DNA of 64,000 nucleotides from Capronia americana (lineage: Eukaryota > Ascomycota > Eurotiomycetes > Chaetothyriales > Herpotrichiellaceae): the NCBI GenBank assembly GCA_016110215.1, contig JADWQD010000002.1, forward strand, positions 2,542,001 to 2,606,000, given 5' to 3'. Under the pieces are notes generated by a model that was given only the letters and a program-made list of their open reading frames with translations, had not been told where the DNA came from and made no database searches. Shown here piece after piece: positions 10,309 through 19,748 of this stretch; positions within the stretch are counted from its first letter, which is position 1; each line of letters begins with the position of its first letter. The position numbers were made by a program, and so were the translations under genes.

Positions 10309-11123
10309 GGCTCTTCTCTTGATTGGCCGGGCGCCGGGAGATTTCTGATCTTCTTCCGGGGCGCATCGTGGACCTTTGGCTCACAGTTGTTGATTCAGCG
10401 TTCAGCGATTGATTTGTACCAATATGTTGGAAAGCGAGAGAGAGTGTATCCCAATCTGAGCGGCCATTGAGCGATCGGGACGCGGTGCCAATCTCGGGTC
10501 TGGGGCACTCGGTCATTCGTTCTGCACAATCGGCGAGGTCCGAGCCACTGATTTAGAATCCACTGTCGGCCCCAAAGCTCGCATCGCCCGCTTCTTCAAC
10601 GACTGCGCTTCCTCTCCTCTTTTGGTACTCCGTCCTTCCACCTGGTTTGCCTCCCATTGCTACATGACCTATCTCGGCCAATCACTTCTGCACGCGAACA
10701 GGTTCGTGTGCAGGTACCCTCATCATAGTGCTACCCTGCCGACTGCATGCATCGCTCCATGTACGGGTATCCCGCGTCCTTCACCTGCCTTCCTTTTCTT
10801 GCTCGTGAGGTCGATCTATTCCTGCGCAGGTGCTTCAATCTCGCCATCCGACTCGTCCGAAGGGCAAGCTTCCCTCTTTATCTCCTCCACTGTGGGGAGC
10901 ATGATGGCCTTCTGCAGACGAGGGATGTTTTTCGAGGATCTGATCCGATGGTCAAGGTCAAGGTAGGTAGGCGAGCAACGTGGGAGCTGCAGCTTGCCTA
11001 AGCTATGTGAGTCGTATAAAAGCTCTTCCTCGCCTCCGAAAGTTGCTGCCACCGGTACTGCGCCCTGTGTTTGTTGTTGTTCCTTAGTACTCCCTGCCAT
11101 CCTTGAGCTTCACATCAACTCAG
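10309..11123. other. Intergenic: RNase T2 promoter region
   Basis: About 815 bp between the TMEM115-like stop and the RNase T2 start, both on the plus strand. Short C/T-rich stretches occur before 10620, and TATAAAA at 11016-11022 lies about 105 bp upstream of the RNase ATG. No coding potential beyond short shadow frames. Confidence 0.4.
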
Positions 11124-12269
11124 ATGGCGTCCCTGAGGTATCTTGCCCTGGCTGCTGCCCTGGCGAGCGGAGCGCGAGCGTCTCTCTATGGCGAGACCAC
11201 CGAAAACCATACTTGCATTCTTGGTGAGTGCCACATCCACAACAACCTCCAGACCTAATAAAGATGCTCCAGACCCGCTCGTCCTCTCATGCTCAGCTCA
11301 AGCTCAAACCAACCTCGTGGACACCTGCTGTACGGAAACTTTTGGAGGCCTACTCCTGTCTACTCAGTTCTGGAGCACCTACACCGGCCTCGAGGCGCAA
11401 GGTCAAAAACTGCCCGCCAACACATGGACACTCCACGGGTAGCGTTGAAGCCCAGTATCCGAGTCAAACCATCTCAATCATTCTAATTCATCTGATAGAT
11501 TATGGCCTGACTTTTGTAATGGCAGCTTTACACAGTACTGTGATTTGAGCCGTCAATACGATCCGGTCCCAGCGCCAAACACAACGAATGGCCTTCCGAA
11601 CGGGACCGTTGTGCCAGCTTACACCGGGCCCAACGTGGGCACGTTTGTCGAGGATTTCGGCCGCTACGACCTCCTCAAGTGGATGAACACGTACTGGATA
11701 AACCAGGGAGCCCCCAACTCCGACTTCTGGGGCCACGAGTTCTCGAAACACGCGACCTGCTACTCGACCTTCGACGTCCCCTGCTACGGGCCCAACTACG
11801 TCGAACACCAGGAGGTGATCGAGTTTTTCGAGACCGCAATCAAGTACTACAAGCGGTTACCGACGTGGAGCTGGCTGAAGGAAGCCAACATCGTGCCCAG
11901 CAATAGCACGACGTACACGCTGGGAGATATCCAGGGCCAATTGACGAAGAAGTACCGCGCCGTGCCGTACGTCGGGTGCAGTGGACCGAGATATAACACC
12001 ACCGAACAGGGAAAGAAGGAGAACAGTACAGATACGGGACGCACGGTGGTCAGCGAGGTCTGGTATTACATGCATGTGAGTGGCGGCCGCGTCTTTGCAA
12101 GGGTGCTGGATCAAATTGCTAACGTGTCATGAATACTTAGGCTTATGGACGTCCTCAAGATGGGGTTACCGTCCCCGTCAACGCCACGAGTCCGAACACA
12201 TCCTGCGCGAAGGCCAAGGGGGCCCTGCATTACTACGAAATGACCCCTGGCTCGGTGCAAGGCAGCTAG
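11124..12269 (+). CDS. Secreted ribonuclease T2 family endoribonuclease
   Basis: Cleaves single-stranded RNA via 2',3'-cyclic phosphates; an extracellular or vacuolar scavenging enzyme. Four exons were read: 11124-11223, 11273-11438, 11499-12075 and 12141-12269, giving 323 residues. The N-terminal signal peptide is LRYLALAAALASGARA. The cysteine pair region LSCS...TCC is typical. The first catalytic site reads TLHGLWPDFC with His88, split by an intron within the Gly codon. The second reads GHEFSKHATC with His168, Glu169, Lys172 and His173. Compared with the common HEWxKHGTC, Trp is Phe and Gly is Ala here, which some family members tolerate. Several N-x-S/T glycosylation sites are present. 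It ends ALHYYEMTPGSVQGS, with no membrane anchor. Confidence 0.93.
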
Positions 12270-13907
12270 AGTGACTGTCCCTTTAATTCAGAGTGACTTT
12301 GACGTGCGTGCATATAGCTGATGATAATGGCAACTGTACATAACATGGGTATGTCTATATACCGATATGATTATGCCCTTTCCGCTTGATGAAGAGTTTA
12401 TGCCCTCTTTGGGTGATTGACCACTCTCCGTTCTGATAGAAGATCCCACCAGGGGGCGCATGGAAATGAGATGAACGTATCTTGACTGCGCCTTCGTGGC
12501 TTCAATTCGAATTTTGTGGACGCAGGTTTCGATCTCCGACTGCATTCTCCATCGCCCAGCCAGACAATGACTAACCTTTTGGCCCAATGTACTGGTGAAG
12601 GAGGTATCTCTTTCTCGCTCCTTCGTCCGCCTCACTTTATGAGACACTCTAGGGTCGTCTGATCCTGTTTCCGCACACAGAACGCGCCATGATCCTGGTA
12701 TATGTTGGTTCTGTTACTGACTCTCCCTTCCAAGTTGTTGACGCTGTGGGACGTGCGCAAAGCCGTCGTTACAGACTTGGTTATATCATGAGAAGACACT
12801 TGATGAACTTGGTGAGATCCTGGCATCGAAAGAGAGTCGAGGTTGAAGGGATCGGGGTCGGAATCCTCCCTATCGTTCTTTTGATGTCGGTTGACGCTCG
12901 CGCTCGTGATATTATGGGATCTAATGAAAGGTACAGCAAGGGGGACATGTGTATGAAGCATGAGAATATTGGCCTTCAATTGGATGGTGATGGTAAAGCT
13001 ATCCGATATCATCACATATATTACGGTCAGGTTCTACAAGTCTTGCCTTCTATAGGCATCTTCGACTTCTGCTCACTACTTATCCAGACTCATGAACGAT
13101 AATTGTACTTAAAGAGTCGACTCATTCAGAGTCCTGGCTTACAATGATGTCGACTTCATTCTCCTTTGGGTGATAAGGAGGACTCATCAAGAACCCTCAA
13201 CAATATCACCTTGACTCATTCTAGTAGTGTTACACACTCTTGGTCAGGTCGACAAGAGAAGAGGGAAGTTCTACAATTGCAACAAAGACCAAGAACAATA
13301 TCAAAACGATTGATCGGCGACTTCCCCGGGCGAGTACACCATACTAAAAGCCATCCAGACGGGAGACATTAAAATCAATCAACGATCCAACTGTAGCCGA
13401 AGCCGGCAATCCTCAAAGAAAGACAACCCGCAGCATAGGGTTCTTTCTTGGCCCAACCCGCTTCGCGAAGATGGTGGTGTCTCTTGAGTACTAACCAGTC
13501 TGATCTGCCATCGGTCACTGGATCAACGAAGAACTGTACATGGTAACAGCGTGAATTGTTGTTGCATCAGGCTAACCCAAGCTCTCTGTACCTCCATGCC
13601 AAGCTTACCTCTTCCCGTTGTTGGCAAGAAGATCCTGGAACCGCGGTTACGGGATTGTATCAGTTCAGTTCCTTGCAACCATTTTGCCTTCTGTTTTTGG
13701 ACAGTGCGCCAAAAGGCTAGTTGGGTGGCTCGGAGATGAGGTACCAAGCGTGGGTATTGGAGATGTTAGGCAGAAGCTGGGTGACGAGGCTTCAACATAT
13801 AAACCATGAACAGCAGTACTTCGTACTCACGTATGTGACGCGCCTCTCCCATCGTACCCAAGTAAGATCACACTCGTCTAAACAAAGCTGTCCCAATCCT
13901 ATTCCTC
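12270..13907. other. Intergenic, no supported gene
   Basis: A 1.64-kb gap holding the RNase T2 3' flank and the promoter of the ABM-like gene. Open frames on both strands (longest about 137 codons at 12689-13102) have no recognisable motif, no good splice partners and biased low-information composition. I see no gene, tRNA or repeat. Confidence 0.4.
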
Positions 13908-14564
13908 ATGGCAGTGACCGAGCTGGCTCGCCTCACACTTCAGTCGGGCAATGAAGCTTCTTCTCCTGCCCTGCTGGACAACCTGGCTAAAGCAAAGGAT
14001 GCAATGATGAAAGCCAGCGGATCCGAATTCTGGTATTACCATTGCGTGGAGGATCCCAAAGTCATCTTCATTCTCGGATCATGGCCTTCAGTTGAATTCC
14101 ATATGCAAGAGTTCATTCCTGGTCGGCCGAATCAAGAGCTGCTAGCTCTGCTCAAAGACCAAATAACTGTGGACTGGATGTTCCATCTGGATATCGACCA
14201 AAGTACACAGCCTCTGCCACTGAGTCGAGATATGATCGCGATTGCCCGGCATTTCATTACAGATGGCGACAAGGAAGCGTTCAAAGGCACATTTGAGGCC
14301 ACCAGACATGAGTTGGAGTCCTTCGTCGGAAAAGAACACGTAGTGGGAGGATGGAGAATTGATAGCGGGTACGACCCGTCTGCGGAGCGTGAGAACAGAA
14401 AGGACGAGTTCGTGCTATTCAGTGCTTGGGACAGCGTCGAGCGCCATGGCGAGTTTGCGAAAACGGAAGGATTCCAGAAGTACAGTCAGATCAGGAATCA
14501 CATCGACGGAGCGGAGATTAAGCACGCGAAACTGCTCCAGGTTGGGGAGCAGGTCCGGAAGTGA
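13908..14564 (+). CDS. Two-domain ABM-like (dimeric alpha-beta barrel) protein, function unknown
   Basis: It is a single 218-residue exon that starts at a true ATG and has no signal peptide. The first half (residues about 1-95) shows TELARLTL, a helix with LAKAKDAM, then FWYYHCVEDPKVIFILGSWPSVEFHMQ. The second half (about 105-212) repeats the layout: MIAIARHFI, a helix, then FVLFSAWDSVERHGEF. The strand-helix-strand pattern with a closing (G/A)-W-x-S-V-E-x-H is that of antibiotic-biosynthesis-monooxygenase (ABM) and EthD-like barrels. Fungal proteins of this type are usually annotated as hypothetical, so no reaction is assigned. Two half-barrels in one chain suggest an intramolecular version of the usual dimer. 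Confidence 0.75.
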   Translation: MAVTELARLTLQSGNEASSPALLDNLAKAKDAMMKASGSEFWYYHCVEDPKVIFILGSWPSVEFHMQEFIPGRPNQELLALLKDQITVDWMFHLDIDQSTQPLPLSRDMIAIARHFITDGDKEAFKGTFEATRHELESFVGKEHVVGGWRIDSGYDPSAERENRKDEFVLFSAWDSVERHGEFAKTEGFQKYSQIRNHIDGAEIKHAKLLQVGEQVRK

Positions 14565-15490
14565 GGAAGGCCAAGCTCGTCTTCAACGTCGTAGGAGGCG
14601 CGGCTCGAGATGGACGCTTTGAAGTTGCGCGAGACATTTTATGTACGGTTGATGGCGTCTTTATGCTGGCGTCGTGGCTTCTACCGTGCGCCCCGGAACC
14701 GTCGGTTCGTCGCTGACACGCTGCAAGCTGGCCAGTGGAAGGAAGCTTGACGCGACTGTGAGCTCGAAGTCACTGGCCACAAGAAAGAGGAGAGCGACCT
14801 AGCTTTGGGTCACATGGACTGCTCCTCCTCCAGCATTCTCTTGCCGTTTCTTTATCAACATCTCAACGATTCGTTCTTGTGCGGCTTTGCTCCTTCTCGA
14901 ATACTGAACGAATACTGCCTGAGACTTTCTGAGACTTTCTCGCCCTGTCGCTGCTTGTCAGGAATCAGAAAATCAATCGCATATCAGTGGATCTTCTCAA
15001 GCACCAGCCACTAGTAATAGTACTGCGCCACGCCGTTTAGCAGTTTTTGAGGGATCCAAGCGTCAGTCATCGTCGTCAGCAGCCTTCTGCTTCCGCCAGC
15101 CGCCCGTAGCAGAGACAGCACAGGCCTCCCCGGGCACCTGCGTTCCGCCCACCTTACGTTAACCTCGTCACCCACTCTTAGGTAACCTTAAGGCTCCCGC
15201 GGGAATTCTTCTACCCACCCGTCAACCTGGCATTCTTCGCGTCACCTCTTCTTTATCACAACCCCCCCATTGTGCGTAGAGTGACCGACCGCAACGGCCG
15301 CAGCTATTCGGTCACTGAGACGCCTAGCCGCTCATTTGACGCCCCGCCCTCTCGTCGCCGAACCGTTGTTGGAGTTTCCGACGAACTTCGATCCGCTCAG
15401 GACCGAGTCAATCGCAGTCAGCATTCGCCTGAGAACATATACAGAGGTTCATTGTTCGAGACCGCGCCCATCTACAGAAAAGGAGGCAGT
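14565..15490. other. Intergenic: epsin promoter and 5' leader
   Basis: About 925 bp. A short tandem duplication of CTGAGACTTTC lies at about 14920-14942, and C/T-rich tracts run toward 15270. The reading frame is open upstream of the epsin ATG from about 15272, but without an ATG before 15491, so it is read as leader. Confidence 0.4.
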
Positions 15491-17340
15491 ATGTCGAAAG
15501 TGGTGAGAAATGTCAAGAACATCACCAAGGGGTACAGCAGTGTCCAGGTTAAGGTGCGAAATGGTAGGTGGTCGTTCGGATTCAACTCTGTTCGAAGGCT
15601 GATACAAGAGTATCAGCTACCTCGAACGACCCATGGGGTCCGACAGGCACAGATATGGCTGAGATTGCCGCCCTCACCTTCAACAAGTAAGGTTCGGCTG
15701 ACTGCGCTGCCTTGCCTGCACTAACAAATATCACCTAGCCCTGGCGATTTCTACGAGATCATGGACATGCTCGACAAGCGGCTGAACGATAAGGGCAAAA
15801 ATTGGCGACATGTCCTGAAGTCTTTGAAGGTCCTCGACTATGCTCTGCATGAAGGCTCAGAGTTGGTGGTCACCTGGGCGAGGAAGAACATCTACATCAT
15901 CAAGACACTTAGGGAGTTTCAATATGTTGATGAGGATGGGAGAGACGTCGGCCAGAACGGTGAGTGTCCAATGCAGCTTTAGAGCCATGACAGGTGCTAA
16001 TGAAAGCAGTCCGGACATCTGCCAAAGAGTTGACTTCCCTTATCCTCGATGAAGAACGCCTCCGCAGCGAGCGCTCCGATCGGAAGTTGTGGAAGACTCG
16101 TGTTACGGGCATCGACGAGTATGCGCCTCAAGCCATTTCGGGTCCGTCTCAGCCACAACGCAGGAATACACATCCCAACAGGGGCGGCATAGCGGATGAA
16201 GAGCAGCGCCAACTTGATGAAGCACTAGAGGAAAGCAGACGGGAAGCTGAGCGAGAGGCCCGCAAGCATCGACAAGTGCCCGTTAATGATGATCAGGACC
16301 CGGAGCTCAGGAAAGCCATCCAACTCAGCCAGGAAGAAGCTGATTTGCGAAGACGGCAGCTTGAGGACCAAAATGCTGCCTCGCTTTTCGATGATACTCC
16401 AGAACCAGCGCCAGCACAGAGCCAGCCGACCGGATACAACCAGGGCTACCAACAACAGCCCGCCGTCGACTGGTTCGGCAACCCACTCCAACAGCAGCCT
16501 CAAAGCACCGGGTTCTTAAACAACCAGTACGCACAGCCACAACAAACTGGCTTTCAGAATGGCTTTGCCAACGGCTTCCAACCAGCGCAACCCACTGGTT
16601 ACGATCAATTCGGCCAGCAACCATTTCTTCAGCAACAGAACACTATTCAGCCCCAGCAAACAGCTTTTCAGCCCAACAACCCGTACGGCGCACAGCCTTC
16701 CACGGACCTGTTCGGTGTTCAGTCACCCCAACACACCGCGCTCCAGCCTGGTAACAACAATCCTTGGGCCACTCAGTCCCAAGCTCCTGAAGCACTGAGA
16801 CCTTTGCCCACTGGCTCGAACAACCCTTTTGCGCAAAAGGCGCCCCAACCATCCCCTTCGCCTTTCGCTCGCCCAAGCACCCAGCCTTCACTGGGAACCT
16901 TATACGAGTCGCAACCAACAGCTCAGTTCACCCAGCCTTCACTACAGAATCCGATTGCAAATTACTCTTCGCCGCAACCGTCATTCCAGCAGCAGCAGCA
17001 GCAACAGAAGCCAGCTAACCCACAACATGCGAAACTTAATGCTTTGTTGGCTTCGGGTGAGGGTCAAGACACCTTCGGCAACACGGGCGATCTTCGTATC
17101 CCTGCTCAACATACTGCGCCTGGAACATTTGTTAATTCAGCTGGACAAGGCCTTGATCGTCTCCGCGCAGCTCAGACTGGCACGAATCCGTTCTTTTCCT
17201 CACAGGCGACGGGATTTGCTCAAGGGCCCGCCCAGACCGGCCCGGCGGGTGGTTTTGGAGGCGCTTATGGACAGCAGAACAACAATCCGTTCGGTGGCCG
17301 GCCGGTCGGCCAGCAGGGTGGAAGCTTGATCGATCTGTAA
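15491..17340 (+). CDS. Epsin (ENTH-domain endocytic clathrin adaptor)
   Basis: Ent1/Ent2 orthologue that bends PI(4,5)P2 membranes, binds ubiquitinated cargo and recruits clathrin and EH-domain proteins at endocytic sites. Four exons were read: 15491-15563, 15617-15686, 15739-15959 and 16010-17340, giving 564 residues. The ENTH domain spans residues 1 to about 145 (MSKVVRNVKNITKGYSS; SNDPWGPTGTDMAEIA; FYEIMDMLDKRL). Two ubiquitin-interacting motifs follow (QLDEALEESRREAE and ELRKAIQLSQEEAD). The long Gln/Asn/Pro-rich tail has at least three NPF motifs for EH domains (NPFAQ, NPFFSS, NPFGGR) and a polyglutamine run. It ends SLIDL, a terminal clathrin box as in yeast epsins. Five QxTG(F/Y) sites lie in the tail. 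Confidence 0.95.
16987..17007 (+). repeat. Polyglutamine-coding CAG/CAA run in epsin
   Basis: A CAG-rich triplet run encodes seven consecutive glutamines in the disordered tail of epsin, between FTQPSL and KPANPQH. Such runs vary in length among strains, so it is a potential polymorphic marker. Confidence 0.7.
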
Positions 17341-18095
17341 ACAGGGACAGCCAGGAAAGCGCTTTGCGGAGACGCTGGGGAATGGATTGGAATCTGCGAT
17401 TCATGCACGAGCCGGAATGTCACGAGACGAAATTGTCCTCTGATAAAGTACCATTTATATACACGTCTATTTGCTTGACAGGCGTTCACTGCTGAAGCTG
17501 GTAGTGGACGCGTTCATGAGTATTACATTAATGGGCTCAGTGCGATCTCAGATGTGCCCTTGTTCGTCTTGGATAATTATCTAGAACGGCAACCTTCCTC
17601 AGTCGCGGGGCTCATAAGGCTAAAGTACGCAGCACATACATAGTAGTATGATGTAGCCGTACATGCCTGCAATGGGAAGAGTCGTCCTGGTTCCCTGGGG
17701 TTGGTCCAGTTTCGTGGCCGCGCTATCGATTCCTTCCCGAGCACAGGCGCCCACGAGGGCAGCAGCGAATAAGGTTGCGAGGATGTCCGCATAAGGCAAC
17801 GCCAGTCAGCCCCAAGTGTCTCGAACGGGCACAAAGTTTGGCAGGGGTTTGATTAATTCTCGGCCTCATCTGTCGTCTACCAACAACTTCTGTCCTTCAG
17901 CCTTTGTCGTCGTCCAAAGCACGCGACAACCAACTATGCTGCGCTCGGTGAAATGAGCGCGTCCGCTCTTTAATGCTTTGTCTTGTCCATACGCTGTACC
18001 TGTACGCTACGTCAATGTACACTTGAGAACTTCCATCCCAGACCAAGCCCCGCGAACGTCCCAGTACAGTGAAGAAGTAGCAGTCACGCACCACA
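17341..18095. other. Intergenic: epsin 3' flank and GPI-protein promoter
   Basis: About 755 bp with no supported gene. Short frames on both strands lack any motif. Confidence 0.4.
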
Positions 18096-18785
18096 ATGCG
18101 CTTTTCCTTAAGGCTGCTGGCCTGCTCGACGGCCTTCCTCGCTGCTTCCTCGGCGCTCAAATTCAGCTCACCATCCTCGGGCTCCGTGATTGATCCAACC
18201 CAACCCATCACCATTTCGTGGTCAGTTTCTTATACTGATCCTTCCCTCCTCGACCTCAAACTCAGCAACTCCGACTCAAAGGTCGATCTCACAATCGCCA
18301 CTGGGGTTGTCACATACGGAGGCTCCTACACTGTGCCAGCTGGCACACTACAGAGTGCGGGGTCCGGCTTTACATTGGTGGCCGTGGGCAACGGGATCAC
18401 GCTTGGTCAGGTCACTGGATTGTCCTTGGGCGCCGTGGCCGAAGTAACTTTAGTGTCGACGCAAACTGTCATTCCTACACCAGCTGCTTCAACAAACTTG
18501 GAAGGAACAAGTGCTGCTGGCACTGTTATTCCGACAGCATCGATTGACTCGGTGGGCATCACGACACTGTCGGGGACGATAGGTGGGAGCCAAGTCCTGG
18601 CTTCCGTTACTCACACAGGGAGCAGCTTTTTGACCAGCACGACGAGCGGGACGATCACCAGCTCGAGCGCTGCTTCGGCGTCGGCTGGAAGCACAAACAC
18701 CGCCAGCGGTCAAAAAAAGCTTGGCGGCGAGCTCGTCCTCGGTGCCGCAGGTATCCTAGCAGGCGTTGTTGCCCTTCTCGCATAA
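18096..18785 (+). CDS. GPI-anchored Ser/Thr-rich protein with Kre9/Knh1-like N-terminal domain
   Basis: It is a single exon of 229 residues. An N-terminal signal peptide (LRLLACSTAFLAASSA) precedes a beta-rich domain at about 22-110. That domain begins KFSSPSSGSVIDPTQPITIS with a following W, the opening of the yeast Kre9/Knh1-type cell-wall domain. Residues about 115-205 are Ser/Thr/Ala rich and probably O-mannosylated. The C-terminus has small residues followed by a hydrophobic stretch (LVLGAAGILAGVVALLA) with no charged tail, the pattern of a GPI attachment signal. Expected at the plasma membrane or cell wall. The family is common in Pezizomycotina and its exact role, perhaps beta-1,6-glucan related, is not established. 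Confidence 0.85.
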   Translation: MRFSLRLLACSTAFLAASSALKFSSPSSGSVIDPTQPITISWSVSYTDPSLLDLKLSNSDSKVDLTIATGVVTYGGSYTVPAGTLQSAGSGFTLVAVGNGITLGQVTGLSLGAVAEVTLVSTQTVIPTPAASTNLEGTSAAGTVIPTASIDSVGITTLSGTIGGSQVLASVTHTGSSFLTSTTSGTITSSSAASASAGSTNTASGQKKLGGELVLGAAGILAGVVALLA

Positions 18786-19748
18786 GCTATATGTGTATCT
18801 ATTTACCGAGACGGTCAACGATTACATCAACTACCGCAGAGAGCAGAAATGAGTGAAACGTTCCCGTTGATTTGCATGCCAAAGAGTCCGGCCAACTTGG
18901 AAGCGCTTGTGGAGAGAATGCCATTCTCTAGGATATTCTTTGGCTTCTGCTTCGAATTGTTCATGGTCGTCAAGGGGTTGTTACGCACACCTCGAGACCG
19001 ACTTGCATTGCTCCGTCACTTTTACATCGAAGCGGGTTTACTCTTCCCTCACTTGCTAGATTTCGCGTCCTGTGTCTTCACTCGTGCTTCTGTTTTGCCA
19101 CAATCCAATTACATTGGAATGTTCGATGCTACTTACTGAGAGCGTCAGTCATGTCATGATATGGATGGCCGCAGACTCGGAGGCGTCCGATACGTGACAT
19201 ACCATTTCAGTTTGCTGTTGGACACGCAAACGCGGCGCTAACGCCAATGATTGTCTTGCTCGCTTAGCTTGGTGGCCCCTGAGTGGCTGACTCTTGCCAC
19301 AAGGCTGGCATCCTCTGTGGATGTTGAAGGTCCTTTGCGTGAGCAGCGCGGGTCTTTGCAGCCGGCAGAGATCAAGAGGGCAGCGAAGCTGCTGCTGTCC
19401 CCTAACAGAACCTCGTCTCAGAGATGCCCAGTGCGCAAACTAGAGTAGCTTGTGGTCTGTGGCAGGTCCCCAAACATGTTACAGTACGCCCGACGCAGGG
19501 TGTTCCTGCGCAGCCTCTCAGGCATCGTCCAGGGGCCCCAGGGCGTGACGCCGGGTGTTAGCAGAGCCCGGCGATGATATGGCCACTTGTGGCTATGCTC
19601 TTTTACACCACCTGCCCTCCCAGCGTTCGACAACAGCAAGATGAGCGCCTCGCTCGCGTTCAAAATTGATCTATGAACCTCTCTACCTCTCCCGTGTTCC
19701 CTAACAGCAGACGGAACGTGGGACCAGCCTCAACTTCGCGAGCAACGA
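18786..19748. other. Intergenic, no supported gene
   Basis: About 960 bp before the first Clr5 gene. A 96-codon ATG frame at 18849-19139 has no homologous motif. A small inverted repeat CCAATTACATTGG lies at about 19104-19116. Nothing else recognised. Confidence 0.4.

Noticed and set aside
15272..15490. In-frame extension upstream of the epsin start
   Set aside because: It contains no ATG (opens with GTG), and the epsin family starts exactly at MSKVVR, so it is 5' leader.
18849..19139. 96-codon ATG frame between the GPI protein and Clr5 genes
   Set aside because: No recognisable motif, signal or splice partner; the length is within chance expectation for this base composition.
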